From contig NZ_JACVFC010000003.1 of assembly GCF_014529935.1 (NCBI RefSeq), positions 248,001 to 312,000 of the forward strand: 64,000 nucleotides of DNA. The letters are read 5' to 3'. The position numbers and the translations under genes were made by a program. Below, piece after piece: positions 1 to 7,492 of the stretch (position 1 is its first letter; every line of letters starts with the position of its first letter). The DNA comes from Chitinophaga qingshengii (GTDB lineage Bacteria > Bacteroidota > Bacteroidia > Chitinophagales > Chitinophagaceae). A model generated the notes under the pieces. It was not told the DNA's origin and did no database searches. It saw nothing but the letters and a program-made list of their open reading frames with translations.

Positions 1-848
1 CAGCCGGCAATGTCGAGGCCGTTAATTTTGCAGGACAGCACTTTTTCGTTTAGCCGCTTACCGTGACAGGAAGGGCAGATTTGTTCACCTACTACCTGGC
101 CGATTTCCTTTTCCCGCATCCGCTGTTCTTTGGAATCTTTTTTCAGGATGTCTCTCTCCAGCCGGGGAATGATACCGGTGTAACGTACCGTCTTCCCCCA
201 TTTTGAAGAAGGATTCGGAGGAACGTGTTCTTCAGCGTATAATAGCATTTGCCATTCTTCGGGCGTATAGTCGGCCAGTTTTTTATCGTTGTCGAAGTAT
301 CCTGATTCGGCATACCGCAGCCAGCGGTATCCGCCGGGCTGGAAAGTAGGGAAGCGGATCGCGCCTTCATTGAGGGATTTGTTTTTATCGATCAGCCGGT
401 CAGTATCTACCTGCCGTGTTTGTCCGATGCCGCTGCAAACCGGGCACATCCCCTGGGGATGGTTAAACGAAAAGATATTGGCATAACCCACGAATGGCTG
501 CCCGATCCGGGAAAACAGGAGCCGCAGCGAGGTGTAAATATCGGTGGCGGTGCCAACGGTGGAGCGTACATTGCCTCCCAGCCGTTTCTGGTTAATGATG
601 ACCGGTACATTGAGGTGTTCGATGCTATCCACGTCCGGCACGCCCAGGTGTTCCATCCGGCTGCGGACGAAGCTATGCTGCATTTCGCTCATCTGCCGGT
701 GTGCTTCGGCGCCGATCGTTTTAAAGACCAGCGATGATTTGCCCGAGCCCGATATGCCCGTGAAGACCGTGATGGTGTTTTTGGGAATGGTGACTGTCAG
801 GTTCTTCAAATTGTGCTGCCGTGCGCCGGTGATCTTTATTGGATGCAT
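1..848 (-). CDS. UvrA-like excinuclease ATPase (UvrA2/drug-resistance type), 3' part outside window
   Basis: An open frame runs leftward from the ATG at 848 to the window edge, about 282 codons, so only the N-terminal third is seen. It opens MHPIKITGARQHNLKNL and has a Walker A motif, GISGSGKSSL, near residue 30. Downstream come the UvrA-type segment NQKRLGGNVRSTVGT and zinc-ligand CxxC pairs (MCPVCSGIG, and ICPSCHGKRL near the edge). UvrA dimers use two ABC ATPase modules to scan DNA for damage. The wording of the QKRLGGN/STVGT region fits the UvrA2-like paralogues found singly in many Bacteroidota and actinobacteria better than housekeeping UvrA; that sub-assignment is inference. It is divergent from a MarR gene across a 54-base gap containing an inverted repeat, suggesting inducible expression, perhaps by a DNA-binding drug. 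Confidence 0.85.
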   Translation of the reverse strand, partial: MHPIKITGARQHNLKNLTVTIPKNTITVFTGISGSGKSSLVFKTIGAEAHRQMSEMQHSFVRSRMEHLGVPDVDSIEHLNVPVIINQKRLGGNVRSTVGTATDIYTSLRLLFSRIGQPFVGYANIFSFNHPQGMCPVCSGIGQTRQVDTDRLIDKNKSLNEGAIRFPTFQPGGYRWLRYAESGYFDNDKKLADYTPEEWQMLLYAEEHVPPNPSSKWGKTVRYTGIIPRLERDILKKDSKEQRMREKEIGQVVGEQICPSCHGKRLNEKVLSCKINGLDIAG

Positions 849-850
849 GG

Positions 851-889
851 TTAAACTTTGTTAACTTTGTGAATAGTTAACAAAGTTAA
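851..889. promoter_or_regulatory. Inverted-repeat operator between uvrA-like and marR genes
   Basis: The divergent intergenic region carries TTAACTTTGT at 861-870 and its exact complement ACAAAGTTAA at 880-889, separated by 9 bases, plus an additional direct copy of AACTTTG at 854-860. Ten-base arms of this kind are typical of MarR-family operators. The position, between two divergent start codons, would let the MarR product repress both genes. Binding by this MarR is inference. Confidence 0.6.
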
Positions 890-902
890 TTAATTTTCAA
901 CA

Positions 903-1337
903 ATGGAAGCAGCACAAAAAGCTTTTTTTGACACCTATACCGATTTCCAGTGTTTTATGATTGCCCAGGTCAATAAAGGCGATTTTAACGGGGTGGGCGC
1001 TACGCATTATAATATCGTGGAATACCTGTACCGCAACGGTCCCAACACCGGTAAAGACCTGGCCCGCAAATTCCATATCAGTGCCCCGGCTATCTCCCGT
1101 CACGTCAAATTCCTGCTGGAGAAAAAACTGCTGGCGCAAAAACAGACAGCGGAAGACCGCCGCGCCTTCCTGCTGGAAGTCACGGAGAAAGGCAAACAAC
1201 TGGTGAACGGCTCGGAGACACAGCGTCATAGCGTTACCACCCGCATCAGCCGCCAGCTTCCCAAAAAAGAACTGGAACAGTTCACCCGCATGTTACAGAA
1301 GGTTGTTGACATCCTGAAGCAGGAAGGAGAGAACTAA
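903..1337 (+). CDS. MarR-family transcriptional regulator
   Basis: A 144 aa winged-helix regulator, the usual MarR length. The DNA-binding core is clear: an HTH around residues 55-80 (GKDLARKFHISAPAISRHV) followed by the wing segment KQTAEDRRAFLLEVTEKG, where the D-R-R pair is the family signature. N- and C-terminal helices would form the dimer interface. MarR proteins generally repress a neighbouring gene until a phenolic or other small ligand, or an oxidant, releases them. The gene starts at the ATG after the AT-rich spacer and is divergent from the UvrA-like gene over a perfect inverted repeat, which makes that gene its most likely target along with itself. No ligand can be inferred. Confidence 0.9.
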   Translation: MEAAQKAFFDTYTDFQCFMIAQVNKGDFNGVGATHYNIVEYLYRNGPNTGKDLARKFHISAPAISRHVKFLLEKKLLAQKQTAEDRRAFLLEVTEKGKQLVNGSETQRHSVTTRISRQLPKKELEQFTRMLQKVVDILKQEGEN

Positions 1338-1391
1338 ATCCGTTTTTTGATTTATTTTTACGGCCGATTATTGTTAACCATATACACGCGC

Positions 1392-2420
1392 ATGCCTAAG
1401 CACTCCGAGTACGAAAAAATGCCCAAAAACCTGAAGGGCCTTCACCTGTCAGAGAAAGCGATGCAAGACCTGAATAAATTAAAATGGGTGGTGACGGAGA
1501 AAATACACGGCGCCAATTTCAGCTTCGTTTACGAAGATCATCAACTGCTATACGCCAAAAGGAAGGACTACCTGCAATGGACCGACGATTTTTTCGGCTT
1601 CCAGGCCGTAGTAGCCGATATGGAGGACAAGGTGGTTCGCCTGTTTGAACAGTTGATGCAGGACATGCCGGCGCAACGGTATATCCTGTATGGAGAGTTG
1701 TTCGGCGGCCGGTACCCGCACCCGGATGTGGCCCCGATAGATTATGTACAGGCAATTCAGACGGGCGTGTATTACAGTCCGGATATACGTTTCTGTGCTT
1801 TTGACCTCGCGGTGGAAAACGCCGTTGGCGAAAAACGTTATATCGACTACGACACGGCAGTAGCCTATTTTGAACGCTTTGATATCTTCTACGCGAAAAT
1901 ATTATTCGCCGGTAAATGGAACGAGGCGCTGAACTTTGATACCCGGATCAATTCCGCCATCCCCGCGCAGCTCAACCTGCCGGACATCGGTTCCAACCTG
2001 ATAGAAGGCGTGGTGGTCAAACCCCTGCGCCATTCGGGTCTGCCTGATCCCGGAACACGACCGGTTATCAAACTAAAAAATGCTGAGTTTGATGAAGAAA
2101 AGAAATTTCATGAGGCGGAGAAGTGGTCGTTTATTCCGGCCGTCAGCTCCCGCTCCGAACAGCTTTCTTTCCTGGTAACAGAACTCGCGCGGTATGTTAC
2201 CGCCAATAGACTGAATAGCGTACTATCAAAGGTCGGCCGGCTGGATACCGCCAACGGCCAACGTATGGAAGAAATCAAAACCGCTTTCCTGGAAGATGTA
2301 TACACCGATTTCAGGGAAGATAATGGTGATATCCTCGCGGAGCTGGATGCCGCAGATGCAGGATGGGTGCGGGACCGGGTAGCAGGGCGTATAGCGGCGC
2401 TGATAGAACAGGCCCGGTAA
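1392..2420 (+). CDS. Rnl2-type RNA ligase
   Basis: A 342 aa nucleotidyltransferase of the T4 RNA ligase 2 type. Motif I is TEKIHGANFSF with the AMP-accepting lysine at residue 37, very close to the position in T4 Rnl2 (Lys35). Further motifs are LYGELFGG (motif III), EGVVVKPL (motif IV) and VIKLKNAEF (motif V). It would seal 3'-OH/5'-phosphate nicks in RNA using ATP. I start it at ATG 1392 (MPKHSEYEKM), not the upstream in-frame ATG at 1347, because family members begin shortly before motif I and the extra 15 residues look like untranslated sequence. The C-terminal ~100 residues are helical and less conserved, as in Rnl2. No kinase, phosphatase or methyltransferase partner lies nearby; MarR ends 54 bases upstream. 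Its biological substrate is unknown. Confidence 0.85.
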   Translation: MPKHSEYEKMPKNLKGLHLSEKAMQDLNKLKWVVTEKIHGANFSFVYEDHQLLYAKRKDYLQWTDDFFGFQAVVADMEDKVVRLFEQLMQDMPAQRYILYGELFGGRYPHPDVAPIDYVQAIQTGVYYSPDIRFCAFDLAVENAVGEKRYIDYDTAVAYFERFDIFYAKILFAGKWNEALNFDTRINSAIPAQLNLPDIGSNLIEGVVVKPLRHSGLPDPGTRPVIKLKNAEFDEEKKFHEAEKWSFIPAVSSRSEQLSFLVTELARYVTANRLNSVLSKVGRLDTANGQRMEEIKTAFLEDVYTDFREDNGDILAELDAADAGWVRDRVAGRIAALIEQAR

Positions 2421-2430
2421 TTACCGGGCC
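2411..2430. terminator. 20-base perfect palindrome at convergent gene ends
   Basis: GGCCCGGTAATTACCGGGCC is a perfect palindrome that includes the TAA stop of the RNA ligase gene. It lies 11 bases from the end of the converging minus-strand lipoprotein gene. It can form a GC-rich hairpin in either transcript, but there is no clean T-run, so it is a probable bidirectional terminator or RNA 3'-end stabiliser rather than a textbook intrinsic terminator. Confidence 0.5.
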
Positions 2431-2440
2431 GTTAAGGTTA

Positions 2441-2884
2441 TTATTGTTTCACCATCGTATACGTCAGCCTGTCACCGGTATGCAACGCATTCTCCACATA
2501 ATACACCAGTGTTTTACAATCATAGCTGGCAATGGTACCCTGTAATTTCCCGTCGCTGGTAAGGGTATTGCCTTTTACCTGCCAGGTACCGTGGTCGGTG
2601 GCGGAAGATTCACAAACCGTTCCGGCATCATGATAGGTGTAGGTGCCGTCGTTTTTCAGTTCCATAATATCATCTTTTTCACAGTCTTCCAGGTAGGCGA
2701 GGTAGTCGACAGGGGCGGCAGTGGTGCTTTCCCGGTATTGTAAAGCGGTCAGTTTATAGGAACCGGACAGGCCGGCTACACTGATTTCGCAGGTAGCGGG
2801 ACTGCTTTTTTCTTTTTTACAGGCGAACAGCAGCGAGGAAGCGATCATCGCGGCGGCGGTAAATTTCATGGTCATCGTTTTCAT
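2441..2884 (-). CDS. Small lipocalin-like lipoprotein
   Basis: A 147 aa protein with a lipoprotein signal peptide; the lipobox is LLFACKKEK, with the acylated Cys at residue 22 and a Lys-rich stretch after it, the arrangement that in Bacteroidota favours export to the cell surface. The mature part reads like the lipocalin-like lipoproteins common in this phylum: SGSYKLTALQY near the start, the DDIMELKNDGTYTY strand pair and a GTWQVKGNTLT segment, then short beta strands. Four or more Cys in the mature part (CEIS, DCEKDD, VCESS, DCKTL) may form disulfides. Ligand and role are unknown. It converges on the RNA ligase gene and is monocistronic. Confidence 0.65.
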   Translation of the reverse strand: MKTMTMKFTAAAMIASSLLFACKKEKSSPATCEISVAGLSGSYKLTALQYRESTTAAPVDYLAYLEDCEKDDIMELKNDGTYTYHDAGTVCESSATDHGTWQVKGNTLTSDGKLQGTIASYDCKTLVYYVENALHTGDRLTYTMVKQ

Positions 2885-3051
2885 ATATTTCGATTAAATG
2901 GATTTTACCTTAATACCCGGTAGGGGGGATGAAACGTTGGGTAAAAAGAAAAAAATATTTTTTTCAGGGATTACCCAACCTTTGTCAAAAAACAGGGGTA
3001 TTGACACCGGGAACCGTATATGCGGTACTTTTACATATTACATTGATAACA

Positions 3052-3873
3052 ATGAAAAACGCGGTTTTATTACTCGGCGGGATCTGTTTGATGGGCTGTG
3101 GCACCTCCATGAAACTGGCCGTGCCGGAGAAATTCAAAGAGCAGGCCACTATGCAGCATGTAGACGGGGCCAGGGGCAACAGGATGTCATTTGCGAATTT
3201 TACCACCTCTAAAATAAAGCGGGGGATGCAGGTGAGTTATCCCGGCTGGGGGCGGCCTTTTTTCCTGGAAAACCTGTTATGGAACCAGGTGGGTATCTCC
3301 AAAGCGGAGACCATAGAAAATGAAAAAGCTAAATTCCGCTATGCTATTACCGATGGCCGGAATACGGTGGAGGTATTTGCCCATGAGCGGCAAATGACCC
3401 GCAAACATGAATATGAAGTCATGGATAACCGGAGCATTTTGAGCGGTATGGAAGTATTACAGGAACACCGTTATGTTTTTTCCGCGCTGATTGCCGTAGA
3501 TACCGCACAGGAAGCCAAAAACTGGGAACTGATGATGACCAATATGTACGACCGGCATGCGGAGCACGACAAGAATCCATTTACGTTTGTGAAACAGGAA
3601 GATGAGGGCCTGGCTACCAACGGTATCGACACGATCCATATAAAACCGCTCAGCATCAAAAAAACGGAGCTGTCCAACGGGAAAACCGGCCAGCTGCCGT
3701 TTAAACTGATGTCGGGCTACGAGTTGCGCACGCGGGACGGCGTTATTGCCATCGTTGATCTGATTGACCGTAATATCTGGTTTTATAATGAACTGACGCC
3801 TGCGGAGAAACTGAATGTGAGCGCGATAACGACAGCGCTTTTTGCAAGAAAAGTGCACGACACCAAATGGTAG
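3052..3873 (+). CDS. Putative lipoprotein of unknown function
   Basis: A 273 aa protein starting at ATG 3052 with MKNAVLLLGGICLMGCGTS, a short signal peptide with a lipobox Cys at residue 16. The longer in-frame start at 2929 would add 41 residues upstream of the signal peptide and is unlikely. The mature part has no motif I recognise; it is mixed alpha/beta with no repeats. Its last 32 bases overlap the start of the ECF sigma gene that follows in another frame, which implies translational coupling and suggests it belongs to the same stress or envelope response unit. Confidence 0.6.
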   Translation: MKNAVLLLGGICLMGCGTSMKLAVPEKFKEQATMQHVDGARGNRMSFANFTTSKIKRGMQVSYPGWGRPFFLENLLWNQVGISKAETIENEKAKFRYAITDGRNTVEVFAHERQMTRKHEYEVMDNRSILSGMEVLQEHRYVFSALIAVDTAQEAKNWELMMTNMYDRHAEHDKNPFTFVKQEDEGLATNGIDTIHIKPLSIKKTELSNGKTGQLPFKLMSGYELRTRDGVIAIVDLIDRNIWFYNELTPAEKLNVSAITTALFARKVHDTKW

Positions 3874-4438
3874 TCTGCCAGTATTAACGGCTTTTTTTAC
3901 ACCACTGGAACAGGATTTACATCATATCATCGCGGAGTGCCGCCAGGGCAACAGGAAAGCGCAGGAACAGCTGTACCGGCAGTTCTATGGCTTTGCTATG
4001 ACGATTGCCATGCGGTACGCCACCGATGAACACGAGGCCGGCGATATCCTTTGCCAGGCTTTTGTGAAGATGTTCCGTAGCCTGCATACCTACGATAGTA
4101 CCAAAGGTAACTTCCACGGCTGGTTGAAAAAGATCGTGATCCATGAATCACTGGACCATATCAAACAGCGCAGCCGTTTTACCAGCCTGGAACAGGAAGT
4201 GGTGGAGGAGCCGTTTGTCAACAACAGCATTATTGAAAAAACAGATGCCGCCGCTATCCTGGACCTGGTGAGGAAACTACCGCCCGCTACGCATGCGGTC
4301 TTTGTGCTATATGCCATGGAGGGGTACGCGCACAAGGAAATAGCGGCGCAACTGAATATCAGTGAGGGTACCAGTAAATGGCATTTAAGTGAAGCCAGAA
4401 AAATTCTTCAACAAAAATTAACAATAAACAGGGTTTAG
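3842..4438 (+). CDS. ECF-type RNA polymerase sigma factor
   Basis: A 198 aa sigma-70 family protein with regions 2 and 4 only. Region 2 is visible as EQLYRQFYGFAMTIAMRYATDEHEAGDILCQAFVKMF split across about residues 40-80, and region 4 as the HTH in AHKEIAAQLNISEGTSKWHL near residues 165-185. The start overlaps the preceding lipoprotein gene by 32 bases. Its stop codon shares one base with the GTG start of the next gene (TAGTG), tight coupling that fits a sigma/anti-sigma pair. It is not followed by FecR or SusC genes, so it probably serves a different regulon from the two ECF factors later in the window. An alternative internal start is possible because the first 20 residues are not conserved-looking. 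Confidence 0.85.
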   Translation: MQEKCTTPNGSLPVLTAFFTPLEQDLHHIIAECRQGNRKAQEQLYRQFYGFAMTIAMRYATDEHEAGDILCQAFVKMFRSLHTYDSTKGNFHGWLKKIVIHESLDHIKQRSRFTSLEQEVVEEPFVNNSIIEKTDAAAILDLVRKLPPATHAVFVLYAMEGYAHKEIAAQLNISEGTSKWHLSEARKILQQKLTINRV

Positions 4439-5046
4439 TGAATACTCCCACTCCATACGAAAAATTAATGGCAGCAAAGCTGGACCAGGTGCCTGTTCCC
4501 GATATGGCGGACAGCATCTGGGCCCGTATTGAGCTGCAGTTGGATGCCGTAGTGGATAACCCTGACGAACATACGCCGGAGGCAAAAAAAGAGCATACCC
4601 CGGCGAAAAAAAGTATGATAAAACACATCGGTAAGGGCTGGTATGGCATTGCCGGTGTGGCAGTGGCGGCTACTACGATGTGGTGGTATACCAGTCGCCC
4701 AACCACTGTCCCGGAAAAAACACCGCCTGTAAAAAACATCCCTGCTACCCAGGCGCCGGTAGATAGCGGTACCATCAAACCCCCGCTTGAAAAGAAGGAG
4801 GTCCCGGTCCTACCGAAAAATGACACAGCGCACCTCTTGGTGCCACCACCGCCGGTAACGGATTCCCCGGCAGCGCCGGTATTGTTGCCTCCCACGGCAG
4901 ATTCCCTGTTCGTACCGCATTACCGGTATGCTCCGCCGGTAAAGGATACGGTGCACCCGGTTAAAAAACCAAGGGGCGTACCCGGTATTACGGAAGATGA
5001 TTACCGGATATCGGTACAGAAGGATTCTGCCGTTAAAAACAATTGA
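4438..5046 (+). CDS. Single-pass membrane protein, probable anti-sigma partner
   Basis: A 202 aa protein starting with GTG that overlaps the sigma factor stop. The N-terminal ~65 residues are cytoplasmic and acidic/amphipathic (YEKLMAAKLDQVPVPDMADS), followed by one membrane segment near residues 68-82 (GWYGIAGVAVAATTMWW) and a proline-rich periplasmic tail full of PP and PV repeats. It has no FecR domain or zinc-binding HxxxCxxC motif. Topology and position suggest it holds the upstream ECF sigma inactive at the membrane; that is inference from context. The tail may span part of the periplasm or peptidoglycan. Confidence 0.6.
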   Translation: MNTPTPYEKLMAAKLDQVPVPDMADSIWARIELQLDAVVDNPDEHTPEAKKEHTPAKKSMIKHIGKGWYGIAGVAVAATTMWWYTSRPTTVPEKTPPVKNIPATQAPVDSGTIKPPLEKKEVPVLPKNDTAHLLVPPPPVTDSPAAPVLLPPTADSLFVPHYRYAPPVKDTVHPVKKPRGVPGITEDDYRISVQKDSAVKNN

Positions 5047-5085
5047 TGTAAAATAATCCTATCTTATCGGGATAAACCTATACGT

Positions 5086-5694
5086 ATGTACAGAATTGGC
5101 CTGTTAATATCTATGTTCCTGTTATGGTGTGCCAGTTATACTTTCGGTCAACTCAACGGTAAAAAGAACCGTCAGGCGCGAAATGCTATATTCAACGATG
5201 TGACCGCCATTCAGCAAGGCAGGAACCTGGAATACGCCGAAGGGATGTCCGTCCGGGAGTTTGTGTTGTATTATCTCCGCAATAAAGCCAGGCAGGACCT
5301 GAAATACGGGAACATCTATACGGAGTTGTTGTATAAAGATTCCCTGTTCACCTATTTCGGTAAAAGAGTTCCCAATGATGGTCTGGTTAAGTTCTTTAAG
5401 GTGAGCACGCCGGAACTGGAAGGTGTTAATTACGAGCCGCTGGACACGGGGAAACTAACGGAGCGCTTTATGAGGGAAATATTTCCGGCGGCCGACAAGA
5501 AGCTGTTAGGGCGCGGGAAATTTCTGAGTAACTGTTGGGAGCACAGTGCGGTGTTTGACTATCAATATCATCCGGATACCAAACAGCTGGAAATGCTTTT
5601 CCGCTGGACGGTGGACTGCAACTACCGCTTCAAAAAAATGCGAAAACGTTATGTCGCGCGGTACTACCTGGCATCGGAGCAATTTGTAAAGTAG
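5086..5694 (+). CDS. Secreted protein of unknown function
   Basis: A 202 aa protein with a clear N-terminal signal peptide (MYRIGLLISMFLLWCASYTFGQ, cleavage likely after about residue 22). The mature part is basic and has no recognised domain; notable is the aromatic, charged C-terminus rich in Arg and Lys (FKKMRKRYVARYYL). It lies 39 bases after the membrane partner of the ECF sigma factor on the same strand, so it may be co-transcribed as a target or periplasmic component of that system. Function is not assignable from sequence. Confidence 0.55.
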   Translation: MYRIGLLISMFLLWCASYTFGQLNGKKNRQARNAIFNDVTAIQQGRNLEYAEGMSVREFVLYYLRNKARQDLKYGNIYTELLYKDSLFTYFGKRVPNDGLVKFFKVSTPELEGVNYEPLDTGKLTERFMREIFPAADKKLLGRGKFLSNCWEHSAVFDYQYHPDTKQLEMLFRWTVDCNYRFKKMRKRYVARYYLASEQFVK

Positions 5695-5734
5695 TCCCGT
5701 TATCGTTAACTTGCTTTTACCAAAAAACTACTCA

Positions 5735-6106
5735 ATGTTTACCTACGAACGTAAAACTCCGGTAGACCTGGATTGTGGCATTACCGTATACATGCAGGTG
5801 TTAGGCGCTAAATGGAAACCCTGCATCATCGATCTGATTCATAAGGGCTATCAACGCCCCAGCGAAATACACCGTTTAATCCCTGAAGCTACGCCGCGGG
5901 TGCTGGACATGCAACTCCGTGAAATGGAAGCCATGGGCCTGGTACAAAAAGGCGCTGCTTCCGGTTTCCCGCTCAGGACCCATTATTCCCTTACAGACCT
6001 CGGACTGTCGCTGATCCCGCTGGTAGCGGCCATCGACGACTGGGGAAAACGATATGGCGACCAGGTAAAACAACATATCGCGGAGGCCGCTGCCTATACC
6101 GAATAA
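5735..6106 (+). CDS. HxlR-family transcriptional regulator
   Basis: A 123 aa winged-helix protein. The HxlR signature is clear: CGITVYMQVLGAKWKPCII at residues ~14-32 (the first Cys is the redox-sensing position of YodB/HypR-type members), then RPSEIHRLIPEATPRVLDMQ and MEAMGLVQ. HxlR proteins bind DNA as dimers and often respond to quinones, aldehydes or disulfide stress. I chose ATG 5735; an upstream in-frame TTG at 5711 gives only eight extra unlikely residues. The gene is followed by a DUF2306 membrane protein with an inverted repeat just before it, a plausible operator. Confidence 0.9.
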   Translation: MFTYERKTPVDLDCGITVYMQVLGAKWKPCIIDLIHKGYQRPSEIHRLIPEATPRVLDMQLREMEAMGLVQKGAASGFPLRTHYSLTDLGLSLIPLVAAIDDWGKRYGDQVKQHIAEAAAYTE

Positions 6107-6132
6107 TTTTTCGGTTATTGATTCTTGCAGGG

Positions 6133-6154
6133 CAGATACGGAGTTTTGTATCTG
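6133..6154. promoter_or_regulatory. Inverted repeat upstream of DUF2306 gene
   Basis: CAGATAC at 6133-6139 and GTATCTG at 6148-6154 form a 7-base inverted repeat with an 8-base spacer, ending 15 bases before the DUF2306 start. It could be an operator for the HxlR regulator encoded just upstream, or a small hairpin in the transcript. A weaker repeat, ACCGAA/TTCGGT, at 6098-6115 spans the hxlR stop and may be a weak terminator. Confidence 0.35.
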
Positions 6155-6169
6155 TAAACTGAAAGCATC

Positions 6170-6796
6170 ATGAATAAAGTTATTACCGGCGGGACTTTTA
6201 CCGTAAAGGATGGAATGTTTGTTTTACTTTGGCTGAGTATCCTTTTTGTTACCTGGACATTCATGCACGGAGCAGATCAATATCTGCAACTGACACCCGA
6301 GGCACTAGGAAAATACTTCCCCGTCAGATGGTTCCTGCTGGCCCATATTACTTCCGGTGGCGGCGCCCTGGTGTTGGGACCGTTTCAATTCTGGAAAAGA
6401 TTATTAGCCAATAAACGGCTGCACCGCATTATAGGTTACCTGTACCTGCTGGCTATCCTCGTCAGCAGCCTCTGCGCCATCGTATTGGCTTCCACCTCTG
6501 CCTATGCCGTTAACTGGGCCTACGCTTTTTCCCTGCAGATATGGGTGTCTGTATGGATCACCACCACGGGTATTGCTTTGTGGCTGGCTATCAAACGGCA
6601 GTTTAAACAGCATAAGGATTGGATGATCAGGAGTTACCTGGTAACGCTGGCATTTGTAGTATCCGGACTGATACTGAAAATGCCGGTCATCTACCGGCTG
6701 GGTAATTTTGAAGACATCAGTCCCTCTTTCTTCTGGCTGGGCTGGGCTGTGCCCTTGTATGCATACGAGATGATCAAAGCTGTCAGATTAAAATGA
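6170..6796 (+). CDS. DUF2306 integral membrane protein
   Basis: A 208 aa polytopic membrane protein with about six hydrophobic segments. The DUF2306 hallmarks are the HITSGGGALVLGPFQF segment near residue 65 and RLHRIIGYLYLLAIL near residue 90, whose histidines are the family's conserved polar residues. The family has no established biochemical function; a relation to haem- or quinone-handling four-helix membrane proteins has been suggested by its conserved intramembrane His. It follows an HxlR regulator by 63 bases with an inverted repeat between them, so it may be an electrophile- or redox-responsive gene. Confidence 0.75.
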   Translation: MNKVITGGTFTVKDGMFVLLWLSILFVTWTFMHGADQYLQLTPEALGKYFPVRWFLLAHITSGGGALVLGPFQFWKRLLANKRLHRIIGYLYLLAILVSSLCAIVLASTSAYAVNWAYAFSLQIWVSVWITTTGIALWLAIKRQFKQHKDWMIRSYLVTLAFVVSGLILKMPVIYRLGNFEDISPSFFWLGWAVPLYAYEMIKAVRLK

Positions 6797-6823
6797 TACC
6801 TTTGTTGTTTATCCTGCTACCCA

Positions 6824-7435
6824 ATGAACACGATAACTTTTCTGAGCAAAAAAGAGCAGCAGCGGCGCTTTCTCCTGGGGTACCAGCTGGCCTTTCAATC
6901 AGATGCTGAAGAAAAAGACTGGGACAATATTTTTGCCCTCTGGCAGGCTGCTGCCAGCAGTGGGCATAAGAGAGCGCAATTTTACCTGGGCACCTGTTAT
7001 GATCATGGCCTGGGTTGCACGAAGGATATTGCAAAAGCTATCACCTGGTATCGTAAAGCCGCGAGGCAGGGACACATAGTGTCGCAATACAACATTGGTT
7101 ATAGTTATATCAATGGGGATGGCGTGGAACAGGACTATGGGAAGGGCGTGAAATGGTATTTGCTGGCAGCCCAAAAGGGAGATACAGAAGCACAAAGAGA
7201 AGTGGGATACTGTTACTTTTATGGTCGGGGACTGGAGCAGGACCAGGTAATGGCCGTGTACTGGTACAAAAAGGCCGCCCGTAAAAACGATCCTAAAGCA
7301 CAGTATAATCTGGGACTTTGTTACAAGGAAGGGGAAGGGGTGCCGATATCAAAACGTTGGGCCAGGTACTATTTTCAGAAAGCAAAAGAGGGTGGGCATA
7401 AAGACGCCGTGAGACAACTGAGGCGTTTGTTATAA
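6824..7435 (+). CDS. Sel1-repeat (TPR-like) protein
   Basis: A 203 aa soluble protein without a signal peptide, made almost entirely of Sel1-like repeats of about 36 residues. At least four are visible, each carrying the A-x-x-x-L-G-x-x-Y...G pattern followed by D-x-x-x-A-x-x-W-Y-x-x-A: AQFYLGTCYDHGLGC, SQYNIGYSYINGDGV, AQREVGYCYFYGRGL and AQYNLGLCYKEGEGV. Sel1 proteins are scaffolds for protein-protein contacts. Nothing nearby names the partner. It begins 27 bases after the DUF2306 gene and could share its transcript. Confidence 0.8.
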   Translation: MNTITFLSKKEQQRRFLLGYQLAFQSDAEEKDWDNIFALWQAAASSGHKRAQFYLGTCYDHGLGCTKDIAKAITWYRKAARQGHIVSQYNIGYSYINGDGVEQDYGKGVKWYLLAAQKGDTEAQREVGYCYFYGRGLEQDQVMAVYWYKKAARKNDPKAQYNLGLCYKEGEGVPISKRWARYYFQKAKEGGHKDAVRQLRRLL

Positions 7436-7445
7436 TAGAAAAAAA

Positions 7446-7480
7446 TGCCAGTGGTAAGTGCGTCTGCAACACCACTGGCA
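7446..7480 (-). terminator. Intrinsic terminator between converging genes
   Basis: TGCCAGTGGT (7446-7455) pairs with ACCACTGGCA (7471-7480) across a 15-base loop. On the minus strand the stem is followed by a run of six T, giving an intrinsic terminator for the minus-strand gene at 7493-8275; on the plus strand it can still fold after the Sel1-repeat gene. Confidence 0.65.
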
Positions 7481-7492
7481 ATAAGATCATCA

